64,000 bases of DNA from Rouxiella chamberiensis (GCF_026967475.1 NZ_CP114058.1:186001-250000); one strand, 5' to 3'. Numbered from the stretch's first letter, positions 38,734 through 49,902 are shown. The notes: generated by a model from the letters alone, not told the origin. Numbers and translations are program-made.

Positions 38734-41700
38734 TTATTTCGTTTCCGTTTCAATCACTTCATTAATCAACGTCGGCTTTTCCTTTTTCCCCGGAAAACGG
38801 CGGCGCACCAGAACAAAGAATAACGGCACAAAGAAGATAGCCAGCACGGTGGCGGTAATCATCCCGCCGATAACACCGGTTCCGACCGCATGCTGGCTGC
38901 CCGAACCGGCACCCTGACTGGTCGCCATCGGCAGAACGCCGAAGATAAAGGCCAATGAGGTCATGAGGATAGGACGCAGGCGCTGCCGCGAAGCTTCAAG
39001 CGTCGCCTCAAGCAGGTCTTTGCCACGGGCATTAAGATCGTTGGCAAATTCAACGATCAGAATGGCGTTTTTCGCCGACAGACCAATAATGGTTAACATC
39101 CCCACCTGGAAATAGACGTCGTTTTCCAGTCCGCGCAGATAGGTCGCAATGACCGCGCCGATTACGCCGAGCGGCACCACCAGCATCACCGAGAACCGGA
39201 ATAGACCAGCTCTCGTAAAGCGCCGCCAGACACAGGAACACCACCAGCAGCGAAATCGCATACAGGGCTGGGGCCTGTGAACCGGAGAGACGTTCCTGAT
39301 ACGACATGCCGGTCCACTCCAACCCAACACCGGCAGGCAGCTTGGCCACCAGTTTTTCCATTTCGTCCATTGATGTACCGCTGCTGACGCCATTGGCCGC
39401 CTCGCCGACAATCTCGAGTGACGAACTGCCGTTGTAACGTTCCAGTCGCGGCGAGCCGGTTTGCCAATGCGACGTGGTAAAGGCCGAGAACGGCACCATG
39501 GTTCCGCTGGTGTTGCGTACAAACCAGCGGTCGACATCGTCGGGCAGCATGCGATAAGGCGCATCGGCCTGCACATACACCTTCTTCACACGGCCGCGAT
39601 CGACGAAGTCATTGACGTAGGTCGACCCCCAGGCTGTGCTGAGCGTACTGTTGATATCGGCAATCGACAGACCCAATGCCTGCGCCTTGTGCTGGTCGAT
39701 ATCGATTTGCAACTGCGGACTGTCATCCAGCCCGTTGTGGCGCACGCGGGAGAGCAGCGGACTTTTTGCGGCCAGATCCAGCAGCTGGTCGCGCGCCGCC
39801 ATCAGCTGCGCATGACCCAGACCCGCGTGGTCTTCCAGCTCCATATCAAAGCCCGACGAGTTACCCAATCCGTTAATCGCCGGTGGACTGCTGGCGATGA
39901 TACGTGCGTCGTTATATTCGTTTTTGCTGAACTCTTTGGTGGCCCTGTCGATAATATCGAAAGAGGTGTTGTGCCCGGACGTTCGGTCATCCCAGTCGGC
40001 CAGCCGCACAAACATACGCGCCACGTTCTGTCCGTTACCGCCGGGTCCCGAACCGATGGTGGAAAATACCGACAGCACGTCTTTTTTCTCGTGAGTGAGG
40101 AAATACTGCTCGACCCTTGCGACCACCTTGGTAGTTTGTGCCATCGTCGATCCCGGCGGCAGCTGGATTTGCACGGTAAACACGCCGCGATCCTCCTGTG
40201 GCAGGAAAGACGTGGGCAGCCTGATAAACAGCACCGCCAGCGCGATCACCAGCAACAGATATATCAGCATGTAGCGAAAACCATGATGCAGCACACGCCC
40301 GACGCCGCGCTCGTAGCGGCGGGCATTCTTGTCGAACATCCTGTTGAACCAGCCGAAGAAGCCGCGTTTGCCGTGATGATGTCCCTCGGCAATGGGTTTC
40401 AAAATGGTCGAACACAGGGCAGGGGTGAGGGTAAGGGCCACAAAGACCGACAGCACCATTGCGGCGACGATAGTCACCGAAAACTGGCGATAAATCGCGC
40501 CCGTGGTGCCGCCGAAGAAGGCCATCGGCACAAACACCGCCGAAAGCACCATGGTAATGCCGACCAGCGCGCTCTGAATCTGCCCCATCGATTTGCGGGT
40601 CGCGTCGCGGGGACTCAGCCCCTCTTCACTCATTACCCTCTCGACGTTTTCGACCACCACGATGGCGTCATCTACCAGTAGCCCGATAGCCAACACCATC
40701 GCAAACATCGTCAAGGTATTGATACTGTAGTTAAACTGGTGCAGCACGACGAAGGTGCCCAATAAAACAACGGGCACGGCGATGGTCGGAATCAGCGTTG
40801 CGCGGAAGTTTTGCAGGAACAGATACATCACCAGAAACACCAGCAAAATCGCTTCAAACAACGTTTTGACCACGTCGGTTATCGCGGCTTTGACGAAGGG
40901 TGTTGTTTCATAGGCGATTTCGGTTTTCAGCCCGTGCGGAAAATATTGCGACAGCTGCTGAATTTTGGCGCGCACGGCGGTATCGGTTTGCAGTTCATTC
41001 GCGCCGGATGCCAGCTGCACGCCCATCCCCGAAGCGGGTTGACCGTTGTAGCGGCTGTCGAAATTGTAGTTTTCCGCGCCGAGGCCGATAGTGGCGACCT
41101 GGCCGAGTTTCACTTCGGAGCCGTCGGCGTTGACGCGAATGGTGATATCGCGAAACTGCTGCGGCGTTTGCAGCTGCGACTGGGCATTGACGGTGGCGTT
41201 CAGCGCCTGCTGGTCGACCGCCGGTGTGCCGCCAAGTTGTCCGACCGCGACCTGGCTGTTCTGGTTTTCGATGGCGGTAACGATGTCGGCGGTCGTCAGG
41301 CTGTAGTTGTTCAGCTTGTTGGGGTCGAGCCAGATGCGCATGGCATATTGTGTGCCGTAGGCATTGATAGTACCCACCCCCGTCACGCGGCTGATGGGGT
41401 CCTGAATGTTGGAGGCGACGTAGTCGGAGATATCCTGTTTGCTCATGCTGCCGTCGGTGGAGACAAATGCCACCATCATCAGGTTGGTATCACCGGTTTT
41501 CGACACCGTAACGCCCTGACTCTGCACCGTTTGCGGCAATCTTTTCAGCGCCTGCTGCAGCTGGTTCTGCACCTGCTGCAAGGCTTCGTTCGGGTTGGTA
41601 CCGGCGACAAAGCTCAAGGTTATCTGGGCCCGGCCGTCGTTGCTGCTCTGGGAGGACATATACATCAGGTTGTCGAGCCCCGTCATATTCTGCTCGATAA

Positions 41701-41889
41701 TCTGCGTGACGGTGTTTTCGACAATGGTTGCCGACGCCCCCGGATACTGGGCAGTGATACGGACGTTGGGGGAGCAAGCGCCGGATATTGTTCGACCGGC
41801 AGGTCGTAAATCGCCAGGGCACCCGCCAGTGAAATGATGATCGCCAGTACCCAGGCAAAAATAGGGCGATCAATGAAAAAGTTTGCCAT
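38734..41889 (-). CDS. acrD: Multidrug efflux RND transporter permease AcrD, broken by two frameshifts
   Basis: Inner-membrane proton-driven pump of the RND superfamily that works with AcrA and TolC; AcrD exports aminoglycosides and other amphiphilic drugs. The parts together give about 1050 residues: N-terminus [22 protein letters not shown]4 charge-relay region [18 protein letters not shown] (two Asp), [19 protein letters not shown], and the TM10-12 end [18 protein letters not shown]. Break 1 is in the G run 41768-41772 (one base restores [16 protein letters not shown]); break 2 is the CC at 39196-39197 (removing one restores [16 protein letters not shown]). Identity to AcrD is higher than to AcrB in [14 protein letters not shown], and ypfM next door agrees. 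Confidence 0.92.
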
Positions 41890-42116
41890 CCGTCAAGCCT
41901 CGTTATCACCCCTGCGGGCAAGTAACATCAGGAAATAATGAAAATTCTGTTTTAATCAGGCAGGTTAAAAAGCCACCCATACGCTTCAACACTTTACCTT
42001 TAATACTCACAGAAAACGTGGAGAAAAAAGGAGATGATGTAAAAACAGGTGGGCGGCCGGGATTGGCCGCCGGAAGAGGAATAAATTGCGGATAAAGTCG
42101 AGAGGGCGGGGAGAAA

Positions 42117-42776
42117 TCAGGCCCTGTTTTCGAGAAACATCACGGTGGCCGCAACGCGTGAACGTACGTCGAGCTTACGCAGGACATTGCGAATATGCAC
42201 TTTGACGGTTTCTTCGGAAATCGTCAGCTCGCGTGCAACTTCTTTGTTGGATTGCCCCTTGGCGACTTCGTGCAAAACGCCGATTTCGCGCTCGGTCAAT
42301 TTTTGCAGCGGATTGATTCGGCTATTTTCTGCCGCAATCGAGTTTCTGATTTCCTCATTCAGATAATGTTTACCCTGAGCGGTAAGCAGAATTTGCTCCA
42401 GCAAATATTCAGGCTCGCTGTCTTTTAGCAAATAAGCATCGGCACCGGCGTTGATCAGGTTGGCAATATCGCAGGGAGAATCCGAAACGGTGAGAATAAT
42501 GATTTTCGCCTGACAGCCTTCCGCGCGTAATGCCTCGAGCGTCTCCAGTCCCGACATGCCACGCATATTCAAATCGAGGATAATGACGTCGATATCGGCC
42601 ATTCTGGCGGCCGCCAGCGCTTCCACGCCGCTACTGGCTTCGGCGACCACATGCAGACGGGGTGAGACATTGAGTAACTGTTTTACTGCGCGGATCATCA
42701 GGGGATGATCGTCGACAATCATGACGCTGTAGTGATCGCCATTAGAAGGGGTATTACAGGGGGTATGACTCGCCAT
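42117..42776 (-). CDS. narP: NarL/NarP-family response regulator, closest to NarP
   Basis: 219-residue two-component regulator. Receiver domain about 16-130 with the acidic pair VDDHP (22-23) and phospho-acceptor Asp68 in IILDLNM; GADAYLLKDSEPEYLLEQI follows. The LuxR-type HTH is LTEREIGVLHEVAKGQSNKE with ISEETVKVHIRNVLRKLDVR. Nitrate/nitrite-responsive control of anaerobic respiration is inferred from similarity to NarP. In E. coli the sensor narQ occupies the place upstream of acrD; here no sensor gene is adjacent. Confidence 0.85.
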   Translation of the reverse strand: MASHTPCNTPSNGDHYSVMIVDDHPLMIRAVKQLLNVSPRLHVVAEASSGVEALAAARMADIDVIILDLNMRGMSGLETLEALRAEGCQAKIIILTVSDSPCDIANLINAGADAYLLKDSEPEYLLEQILLTAQGKHYLNEEIRNSIAAENSRINPLQKLTEREIGVLHEVAKGQSNKEVARELTISEETVKVHIRNVLRKLDVRSRVAATVMFLENRA

Positions 42777-42950
42777 ATTATTTACCAGCTATGCTGCTCC
42801 ATTTTGCATACTGCTTTCATCCGTAGCTAAGAGCATACTGGCTATAGGATTTTTATCAATATTAGGCGCATTCCTAGCTAATAATTCATTCGCATTCTTT
42901 GGCGAACGCTCTACTATTGAACATCCCCCTTTCACTTATGCCGAGGCGCT

Positions 42951-43532
42951 ATGTCCGCTAAAATTGAAATCATCAGCAATAAACTGCTGTCCGATAACTG
43001 GTTCACGCTGCGTAATTACACCTACGATTTAGTCAGGCAGGATGGCAGTAAAATTCGGCATAAACGCGAAGTTTACGATCGCGGTCATGGGGCGACCATC
43101 TTGTTATTCAGCCGCCGCAAAAAGAGTGTCTTGCTGGTTAGGCAATTTCGTATGCCTATTTATGCCAACGGCGACAACGACGGCATGCTGATTGAAACCT
43201 GTGCCGGTTTACTTGACGACGACTCACCGGAAGACTGTATCCGCAAAGAGGCCATCGAAGAGACGGGTTATCAGGTGGGCAAGGTCGAGAAGCTGTTTGA
43301 GCTTTATATGTCGCCGGGTGGTGTAACCGAGCTTATTCACTTCTTTGCCGCAGAATATGACGACGACTCGCGTAATAATGAAGGCGGCGGCGTGGAAGAC
43401 GAAGATATCGATGTGCTCGAGGTTCCTTTCGATAAAGCCCTCGAAATGATTAAAAGCGGTGAAATCAAGGACGGTAAAGCGGTGATCCTCTTGCAGTATG
43501 CACAGCTTAACGGCCTGCTGGATGCCGGGTAA
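42951..43532 (+). CDS. nudK: GDP-mannose pyrophosphatase NudK
   Basis: 193-residue Nudix hydrolase that splits GDP-mannose to GMP and mannose 1-phosphate. The Nudix box reads [20 protein letters not shown] followed by GY (about 87-108), with the metal-binding REAIEE-type glutamates. N-terminal [20 protein letters not shown] and [16 protein letters not shown] match E. coli NudK. Length equals that of the family. It is divergent from narP. Confidence 0.94.
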   Translation: MSAKIEIISNKLLSDNWFTLRNYTYDLVRQDGSKIRHKREVYDRGHGATILLFSRRKKSVLLVRQFRMPIYANGDNDGMLIETCAGLLDDDSPEDCIRKEAIEETGYQVGKVEKLFELYMSPGGVTELIHFFAAEYDDDSRNNEGGGVEDEDIDVLEVPFDKALEMIKSGEIKDGKAVILLQYAQLNGLLDAG

Positions 43533-43568
43533 ACACGAATAAGCACGCAGACCGAAAGGTAAATCGGT

Positions 43569-43631
43569 CTGAGTAAATTCTGAGTAAGTCCTGATTAGTT
43601 GATATTAATGAGTAAACTCTGATTTACTCAG
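43569..43631. repeat. AT-rich inverted repeat between nudK and the DUF3298-like gene
   Basis: CTGAGTAAA (43569-43577) and TTTACTCAG (43623-43631) are perfect inverted copies; further CTGAGTAA and GAGTAAAC copies lie between them. The long stem may end both convergent transcripts. Confidence 0.5.
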
Positions 43632-43633
43632 GT

Positions 43634-44839
43634 TTACTGCGGCAGGGCGAGCGCAACGCCGCCCTGATGCTGTTCCCGCACCGACCAGGGTAATACCGAC
43701 CAGCGGGTGCCTTCGCAGGCGCGCATCACGCGGGCAAAAGAGGGACCAAAGTGAATGCCTTTCGGGGTGAGATACCACGATGGGAAATACCAGATCTCGG
43801 CATCGCCATAATCACAGTCATCATCTCCCTTCGGTTTTTGCATCTCATGCGGATACAGTTGTTTGAACTGCGTAATAAGCCACGGCGCAAAGTTCTTTTC
43901 GCGATAGGTCGAGTAATCATCGAAACCTACGTTGTTGGCGCTGTCGTCGCCCGTATCCTCGGCATACATATAGTGGAAGGGCTTGTCTTTACCGACCCAT
44001 AAAATGTCCTCCAGCGTGAGCGGAGCCCCCGTTTCGGCATTGAGGTTAAGCGGTGAATCACCAAAATCGGGATGCGCGCCACCGCAGCTGTAGCTGGTCG
44101 AAACTTTCACACTTACCGCCGTCGGCGATAGCAGTTCGGGCGTAACGCTCTGCACAAAATCCCCTTTGCCGAACTGGCTCGCACCCAGCATACAGCTATG
44201 ATAATCAATTACCTGCTGCCATAAACGCGCCATCAATTGCTGGTTAATCAGGGTCAGTTGCGCCTGCGGATACCCCGAGGTGAGGGTAAAAAGCGAGATG
44301 TCGGACTGCGGTTCATGCCACCATTGCAAGGGATAGCCCATAAAGGTCTGCTGCCTGCCTTTTTTGAGATCCAGACCGCTTAACCGCAGATATTCGTAGG
44401 GCGCATCGTGTATGAGTTGGGCAAGGAAGGCATCGGGATTGCTTTCAGGTAACACGGCTGGCGTCAACGCTACCGGCATGATTTTTCCCTGAGGATTTGA
44501 CCAGGTTCCCTGCCAGCCCGCTTTTCCGTCGGATTGCAGTCTCAGTGTCGGACGCGGACTGTCGTTAAAATCGTCCATGCCTTCCTGCAAGTTGAGTTCG
44601 CCGTCTTCTTCGCTGCCGTTAAGCGGCAGGTCGAGATGGTATTTCTGGTAGAAATAGCGCCCGGTAATGGCTTCGGGTTTGTTGAGATCAAGCTCCATGA
44701 CGATAGGCGTTCTGCCGATAGTGCCCGTCAGCACCACGGGCGGTTCTTCGGCCCGCGCCGAGGCGGACAGTAACGTGAACATGCACAGGATTATCGTTAT
44801 AGTTGTCGTCAGTAATCTCGAGTGGTTACCTTTCGCCAT
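43634..44839 (-). CDS. Exported DUF3298/RsiV-like domain protein of unknown function
   Basis: 401 residues with a clear signal peptide (about 1-30, cleaved after SASARA). The C-terminal half has the DUF3298 pattern YSCGGAHPDFGDSPLNLNAE followed by TGAPLTLEDILW, then a beta-rich end with WSVLPWSVREQ. The N-terminal half (VVLTGTIGRTPIVMELDLNK) looks like a beta-sandwich domain. I do not recognise a specific function; related domains occur in anti-sigma factor RsiV and PdaC, where they bind cell-wall ligands. It is not in E. coli K-12 between nudK and ypfG. It is divergent from ypfG with 274 bases between, in which I see no gene. Confidence 0.7.
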   Translation of the reverse strand: MAKGNHSRLLTTTITIILCMFTLLSASARAEEPPVVLTGTIGRTPIVMELDLNKPEAITGRYFYQKYHLDLPLNGSEEDGELNLQEGMDDFNDSPRPTLRLQSDGKAGWQGTWSNPQGKIMPVALTPAVLPESNPDAFLAQLIHDAPYEYLRLSGLDLKKGRQQTFMGYPLQWWHEPQSDISLFTLTSGYPQAQLTLINQQLMARLWQQVIDYHSCMLGASQFGKGDFVQSVTPELLSPTAVSVKVSTSYSCGGAHPDFGDSPLNLNAETGAPLTLEDILWVGKDKPFHYMYAEDTGDDSANNVGFDDYSTYREKNFAPWLITQFKQLYPHEMQKPKGDDDCDYGDAEIWYFPSWYLTPKGIHFGPSFARVMRACEGTRWSVLPWSVREQHQGGVALALPQ

Positions 44840-45113
44840 CCCTAATGTACCTTTTGAATATGACCGCTGCTGACGAATAGAATATCAGCCAAGGGTGTAC
44901 TTAAGCGTATTACAGCGCAACAAAACGTGTTTATTGCCTGCTTCCTGAAACGTTTTCGCCGGGTTTACGCCAAGACGGCTTTTACCGCGACTCGAGAGGT
45001 TTATGGGCTATCCATTTCTATTTGCTGGTAAAAAAATGATGCTTTTCGGGCAGAGTCTTTTCACAGCTTAGGTTAATATCTACAGGTTTACTTCGTAAAA
45101 GAGTTGAAATGTG

Positions 45114-46181
45114 ATGATACCCAACTGGATAGCCGCACCGCTGCTGTTATTGGTCACCTTGATGACCCACTACGCGCACGCCGACCCGCTACAGAGAATT
45201 TACAATGACTGGCAGGTAAGTTGCGACAATTTAAACCGCTGTTCGGCGAGAAGTTCGCAGGACAGTCAGGGGTTGGTGCTGCAGTTGACCCGCGAGGCGG
45301 GGCCGGAAGGCAGAGCCAGCGTCAGCATCGATTTCCAGCGCAACAACGATGAGCAGAGTTCGGACGTGGCTATTGCCAACCGCCTGCTGCTCAACGGAAA
45401 AGCGCTGACTTTCAATCGCCGCGAATGGGATGTCAGCAAGAAACATATCGCCAGCATCAATCGGGTTGTGGTCAACGAGTTTGTCAGTACGATTCGCGAC
45501 GGCAGCAGTATTCAGCTTGGCGGCAAGCTTGAGGCTTCGCAGACCACGCACCCGGCCATTTCCTTGAATGGTCTGAAAGCCGCACTGCTGGCCATTGATG
45601 AACAGCAGTCGCGCGTGGGCACCAAAACCGCCTGGGGCAGCCACGGCAGCAAGGCGGCCAATACGGTTCCTGCGGCTCCGCCAGTCCCGGAATTACCGCG
45701 TTTCAGCGAGCCGCATCCGCTGTCTGAAAGCGAAATCTCCGCCATCACACAAAATACCGCCAGCAATATCGAAAACAACGATTGCAGCCTTGACCCTTCA
45801 GAGCGCGAAGTGCACCTCTTTCCGCTCAGCAACGACAAGGCGCTGATGACGGTCAACTGTGATATGGGGGCCTATAACCTCTATGTGCTGGGCTACATCG
45901 TCTCCCGCCAGGCCCCGTATAAAGCCGACAACCTGGTGCTCGAGATGCCGTTTAAATCCGGTGAGGACGATCAGCCGCCCGAGCTTATCAACGCCGATTT
46001 CGACGAGAAAAGCGGGGTTCTTTCCACCTTCGACAAGGGGCGCGGACTCGGAGACTGCGGCGTATCGTCTAAATGGGTCTTCGATGGCAAAGCCTTCAGG
46101 CTGGCCGCCTATGCCTCGGAGCCGAGTTGTGATGGCTACAGCCGCAGCGGCCAATGGCCGGTATTGTGGGTTACGAAATAG
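45114..46181 (+). CDS. ypfG: DUF1176 family periplasmic protein YpfG
   Basis: 355-residue exported protein with an N-terminal signal sequence (about 1-23, ending YAHA). YNDWQVSCDNLNRCSARSS has the conserved DUF1176 Trp and Cys residues, and paired cysteines recur in NNDCSLDPSE and GLGDCGVSSKWVFDG, suggesting disulfides. The C-terminal GQWPVLWVTK is typical. Located between nudK and tktB exactly as ypfG in E. coli. Function unknown. A GTG three bases upstream of the ATG is an alternative start. Confidence 0.88.
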   Translation: MIPNWIAAPLLLLVTLMTHYAHADPLQRIYNDWQVSCDNLNRCSARSSQDSQGLVLQLTREAGPEGRASVSIDFQRNNDEQSSDVAIANRLLLNGKALTFNRREWDVSKKHIASINRVVVNEFVSTIRDGSSIQLGGKLEASQTTHPAISLNGLKAALLAIDEQQSRVGTKTAWGSHGSKAANTVPAAPPVPELPRFSEPHPLSESEISAITQNTASNIENNDCSLDPSEREVHLFPLSNDKALMTVNCDMGAYNLYVLGYIVSRQAPYKADNLVLEMPFKSGEDDQPPELINADFDEKSGVLSTFDKGRGLGDCGVSSKWVFDGKAFRLAAYASEPSCDGYSRSGQWPVLWVTK

Positions 46182-46211
46182 CCCTCGCCGACAGTCTTGA
46201 TCTCGACCCAT

Positions 46212-46247
46212 AAAAAAGGCAGCCCCGGTCTTCACCGGAGGCTGCCT
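46212..46247 (-). terminator. Rho-independent terminator after tktB
   Basis: On the minus strand AAGGCAGCC, then CCGG, loop, CCGG and GGCTGCCTT end in six T. A second GC-rich hairpin (GCGGCCC and GGGCCGC, 46258-46275) sits between it and the stop codon. Confidence 0.9.
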
Positions 46248-46280
46248 TCGCTGCACCGCGGCCCCTGCGGGCCGCCGCGC

Positions 46281-48275
46281 TTATTTCAGCAGGGACTGCG
46301 CCTTCGCCACCACGTTGTCGACCGTGAAGCCGAACTCTTTGAACAGCAGGTCCGCCGGCGCCGACTCGCCGAAGGTGGTCATGCCCACAATCGCGCCGTT
46401 CAGGCCCACGTACTTGTACCAGTAGTCCGCAATGCCCGCTTCCACCGCCACGCGCGCCGACACCGCCTTCGGCAGCACGGACTCGCGGTACGCCTCGTCC
46501 TGCGCGTCAAACGCGTCGGTCGACGGCAGCGACACCACGCGCACGCGGGTGCCCGCCGCGGCCAGCTTGTCCGCCGCCTCCACGGTGATACCCACCTCGG
46601 AGCCGGTGGCAATCAGGATAACCTCCGGCGTGCCCTCGCAGTCCTTCAGCACGTAGCCGCCGCGGGCCACGTTGGCCAGCTGTTCGGCGCTGCGCGGCTG
46701 CTGGGTCAGGTTCTGGCGCGAGAAAATCAGCGTCGTCGGGCCGTCGTTGCGCTCGATGGCGTACTTCCACGCAATCGCGGACTCGACCTGGTCGGCCGGA
46801 CGCCACAGGCTCATGTTCGGCGTCACGCGCAGGCTCGCCAGCTGCTCGACCGGCTGGTGCGTCGGGCCGTCCTCGCCCAGACCGATGGAGTCGTGGGTGT
46901 AGACGAACACGTTGCGGATTTTCATCAGCGCCGCCATGCGCACGGCGTTGCGCGCGTATTCCACGAACATCAGGAAGGTCGCGGTGTACGGCAGGAAGCC
47001 GCCGTGCAGGGCGATGCCGTTGCTGATGGCGGTCATGCCGAACTCGCGCACGCCGTAGTGGATGTAGTTACCCGCCGCGTCGTCGCCGATGGACTTCGAG
47101 CCGGACCACATGGTCAGGTTGCTCGGCGCCAGGTCGGCGGAGCCGCCCAGGAACTCCGGCAGGATTTTGCCGAAGGCTTCCAGCGCGTTCTGCGACGCCT
47201 TGCGGCTGGCGATGTTGGCCGGCTTGGCCTGCAGCTCCTCGATGAACTTCTGCGACTGCGCCTCCCAGTCGGCAGGCAGCTCGCCCGCCATGCGGCGTTC
47301 GAACTCGGCCGCCAGCTCGGGGTGCGCCTTGGCGTAGGCCGCGAACTTGTCGTTCCAGGCGGACTCCTTGGCCTTGCCCGCTTCCTTCGCGTCCCACTGG
47401 GCGTAGATGTCGGCAGGGATGTCGAACGGCGCGTGGTTCCAGCCAATCGCCTTGCGGGTGGCCGCCACTTCGTCGGCGCCCAGCGCCGCGCCGTGCACCT
47501 CGTGCGACCCGGCCTTGTTCGGCGAGCCGAAGCCGATGATGGTCTTGCACAGGATGAGGGTCGGACGGTCGGTGACCTGGTGGGACTCCTCGATGGCCGC
47601 CTTGATGGCGTCCGGGTTGTGCCCGTCGACGCCGCGCACCACGTGCCAGCCGTAGGCCTCGAAGCGCGCCGCGGTGTCGTCGCTGAACCAGCCTTCCACG
47701 TGGCCGTCGATGGAGATGCCGTTGTCATCGTAGAACGCGGTCAGCTTGCCGAGCTTCATGGTGCCGGCCAGCGAGCAGACCTCGTGGGAGATACCCTCCA
47801 TCATGCAGCCGTCGCCCATGAAGGCGTAGGTGTGGTGGTTGACGATGTCATGGCCTTCGCGGTTGAACTGCGCGGCCAGCGTGCGCTCGGCGATGGCGAA
47901 GCCCACGGCGTTGGCGATACCCTGGCCCAGCGGGCCGGTGGTGGTCTCGACGCCCGGCGTGTAGCCGTACTCCGGGTGGCCCGGGGTTTTGGAGTGCAGC
48001 TGGCGGAAGTTGGCCAGTTCGCCAATCGGCAGGTCGTAGCCGGTGAGGTGCAGCAGGCTGTAAATCAGCATGGAGCCGTGACCGTTGGAGAGGACGAAGC
48101 GGTCGCGGTCGGCCCAGTGCGGGTTGGTCGGGTTGTGGTTCATGTAGTCGCGCCACAGGACTTCGGCGATGTCGGCCATCCCCATCGGGGCGCCGGGGTG
48201 GCCGGAATTCGCTTTCTGCACGGCGTCCATGCTGAGTGCGCGGATAGCGTTCGCAAGCTCTTTACGAGAGGACAT
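46281..48275 (-). CDS. tktB: Transketolase (TktB-position)
   Basis: Thiamine-diphosphate enzyme moving two-carbon units between pentose-phosphate sugars, including D-erythrose 4-phosphate. 664 residues, full length. [11 protein letters not shown] is near residue 24, the ThDP motif runs from [12 protein letters not shown] to FYDDNGI (about 154-187), and [13 protein letters not shown] holds the catalytic Glu (about 411). It is 16 bases after talA, the E. coli talA-tktB order. Codon use is odd: apart from the first 80 bases, almost every third position is G or C, far above neighbouring genes, so it may have been replaced by recombination from a GC-rich donor. Confidence 0.95.
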   Translation of the reverse strand: MSSRKELANAIRALSMDAVQKANSGHPGAPMGMADIAEVLWRDYMNHNPTNPHWADRDRFVLSNGHGSMLIYSLLHLTGYDLPIGELANFRQLHSKTPGHPEYGYTPGVETTTGPLGQGIANAVGFAIAERTLAAQFNREGHDIVNHHTYAFMGDGCMMEGISHEVCSLAGTMKLGKLTAFYDDNGISIDGHVEGWFSDDTAARFEAYGWHVVRGVDGHNPDAIKAAIEESHQVTDRPTLILCKTIIGFGSPNKAGSHEVHGAALGADEVAATRKAIGWNHAPFDIPADIYAQWDAKEAGKAKESAWNDKFAAYAKAHPELAAEFERRMAGELPADWEAQSQKFIEELQAKPANIASRKASQNALEAFGKILPEFLGGSADLAPSNLTMWSGSKSIGDDAAGNYIHYGVREFGMTAISNGIALHGGFLPYTATFLMFVEYARNAVRMAALMKIRNVFVYTHDSIGLGEDGPTHQPVEQLASLRVTPNMSLWRPADQVESAIAWKYAIERNDGPTTLIFSRQNLTQQPRSAEQLANVARGGYVLKDCEGTPEVILIATGSEVGITVEAADKLAAAGTRVRVVSLPSTDAFDAQDEAYRESVLPKAVSARVAVEAGIADYWYKYVGLNGAIVGMTTFGESAPADLLFKEFGFTVDNVVAKAQSLLK

Positions 48276-48291
48276 GTTCTACTCCAGTTAA

Positions 48292-49242
48292 TTACAGTTG
48301 AGCGGCAAGCATATCTTCCAGCTTCTGCTGGTCGACAGCGAACGTGCGGATACCTTCGGACAGTTTTTCAACCGCCATCGGGTCTTGGTTATGCTGCCAG
48401 CGGAACTCTTCTTCGGCCAGCGGAGCTGGCTGATGGTAGGCTTCAGTGGACGGGGTCAGCTTGCGTTCAACCGGCGCATCGCTGTTTTTCAACTCTTCCA
48501 GCAGGTTCGGAGAGATGGTCAAACGGTCACATCCGGCCAGCGCCAGAATTTGATCCACTTTACGGAAGCTCGCACCCATGATCACGGTCTGGTAGCGGTG
48601 TTCTTTATAGTACTTGTAGATGTCGGACACGGACTTCACGCCCGGATCTTTTGCCACGTCATAGGCCGCGTTCGGCTCTTTGGCCTGATACCAGTCGTAG
48701 ATACGGCCAACGAAAGGTGAAATCAGGTAGACACCGGCTTCGGCGCAGGCACGGGCCTGGGCAAAGGAGAACAGAAGGGTCAGGTTACAGTTGATGCCTT
48801 CGCGCTCGAGTTCTTCGGCAGCCTTGATGCCTTCCCAGGTCGAGGCCAGCTTGATGAGAATACGTGACTTCTCGATGCCGTGTTCCTGATACATGCCGAT
48901 AAGCTTGCGGGCTTTCGCCACACACATGCCACGGTCAAAGGACAGACGGGCATCGACTTCGGTCGAAATGCGGCCCGGTACGCTTTTGAGGATCTCGAGA
49001 CCAATGTTCACCGCCAGTTTGTCGGAAGCATTGATAATCTGGGTTTCCTTGCTGCCACCCTGTCGGCGGGCGTAGTCCAGCGCTTCTTGAATCAGTGACT
49101 GGTATTGAGGAAGGTCGGCGGCTTTGAGAATCAGTGAAGGGTTGGTGGTCGCGTCCTGCGGTTCGAAATGGCGGATGGATTCAATATCACCACTGTCCGC
49201 AACGACGGTCGTTAGCTGTTTAAGTGCGTCTAACTGGTTCAT
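48292..49242 (-). CDS. talA: Transaldolase A
   Basis: 316-residue (beta/alpha)8-barrel enzyme that moves a dihydroxyacetone unit between sedoheptulose 7-phosphate or fructose 6-phosphate and erythrose 4-phosphate. [11 protein letters not shown] is the signature near residue 31, [19 protein letters not shown] contains the Schiff-base Lys131, and Asp17 is in VVADSGD. Length and context (upstream of tktB) match TalA rather than TalB. Codon use is ordinary, unlike the adjacent tktB. Confidence 0.95.
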   Translation of the reverse strand: MNQLDALKQLTTVVADSGDIESIRHFEPQDATTNPSLILKAADLPQYQSLIQEALDYARRQGGSKETQIINASDKLAVNIGLEILKSVPGRISTEVDARLSFDRGMCVAKARKLIGMYQEHGIEKSRILIKLASTWEGIKAAEELEREGINCNLTLLFSFAQARACAEAGVYLISPFVGRIYDWYQAKEPNAAYDVAKDPGVKSVSDIYKYYKEHRYQTVIMGASFRKVDQILALAGCDRLTISPNLLEELKNSDAPVERKLTPSTEAYHQPAPLAEEEFRWQHNQDPMAVEKLSEGIRTFAVDQQKLEDMLAAQL

Positions 49243-49404
49243 CTCTAGCTCCTTAAGAAGAATCGATACAGCATTATGTCATTACATTTTAATTAGATTA
49301 CATAGACTGCATCATTTTATTAACACATTGAATGCGCTTTTTCTTATTGTTGTGATGGGCCAGAACTATGGCTTTTGAAATCAACAAGTTAGGAGGTCTT
49401 GTTG

Positions 49405-49439
49405 GCGGGCCTCAAATGCTGAGGGACAGCAAGGCCCGC
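49405..49439. terminator. Hairpin between talA and the RpiB-like gene
   Basis: GCGGGCCT and AGGCCCGC arms around a 19-base loop that has its own small CTCA/TGAG stem. It lies 13 bases after the derI stop, so it probably ends that transcript. Confidence 0.6.
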
Positions 49440-49452
49440 TGAAGCGAAGACA

Positions 49453-49902
49453 TTACGCGCTTTTCAATCCTTCATAATAGCCAATCTTCTCGACTTTGCT
49501 GGTAGAACCGCCGCCTTCGAATTCGGAAGCAAGCCAGGCTGCCACAATCGACTTGGCCAGTTCAGGGCCGATAACCCGTGCGCCCAGTGTCATTATCTGC
49601 GCATTGTTGCTCTTGCGTGCGCGTTCGGCGGAGTAGGTGTCATGACATTGTGCAGCGCGAATGCCCGGCACCTTGTTCGCCACAATGCTCATGCCAATGC
49701 CTGTGCCGCACAGCAGAATGCCGCGTTCAAACTTTCCTTCCTTTACTGCACTCGCCACGGTGAAAGCGATGTCCGGATACAGCGGGTTGTTGGCATCCTG
49801 GCTGTAATCCGCCACTTCCAGACCCTGCTGCTGAATATAGGCTTTCACGATATTTTTCAGTTCAATCGCCGCATCATCGGCGCCAATCGCAATAGGTAAC
49901 AT
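49453..49902 (-). CDS. derI: RpiB/LacAB-family isomerase, predicted D-erythrulose-4-phosphate isomerase
   Basis: 149-residue sugar-phosphate isomerase. The catalytic Cys65 lies in LLCGTGIGMSIVANK and the conserved His in AAQCHDTYSAERARKSNNA; the N-terminal IAIGADDA loop binds phosphate. By sequence alone it could be ribose-5-phosphate isomerase B or a LacAB-like enzyme. Its neighbour genes (LerK-, LerI-, OiaC- and ApnO-like) make conversion of D-erythrulose 4-phosphate to D-erythrose 4-phosphate the most coherent role; this is inference. It is divergent from the transporter operon, with shared candidate operators between. AGGAAAAATT precedes the ATG. Confidence 0.75.
   Translation of the reverse strand: MLPIAIGADDAAIELKNIVKAYIQQQGLEVADYSQDANNPLYPDIAFTVASAVKEGKFERGILLCGTGIGMSIVANKVPGIRAAQCHDTYSAERARKSNNAQIMTLGARVIGPELAKSIVAAWLASEFEGGGSTSKVEKIGYYEGLKSA

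Noticed and set aside
38575..38823. 82-codon plus-strand frame after ypfM
   Set aside because: It runs through the bidirectional terminator into the 3' end of acrD and resembles no known protein.
46197..48581. Very long plus-strand open frame of 794 codons opposite tktB and talA
   Set aside because: It is antisense to tktB, arises from the extreme GC bias of that gene, and reads as a low-complexity Arg/His/Val-rich product with no family features.
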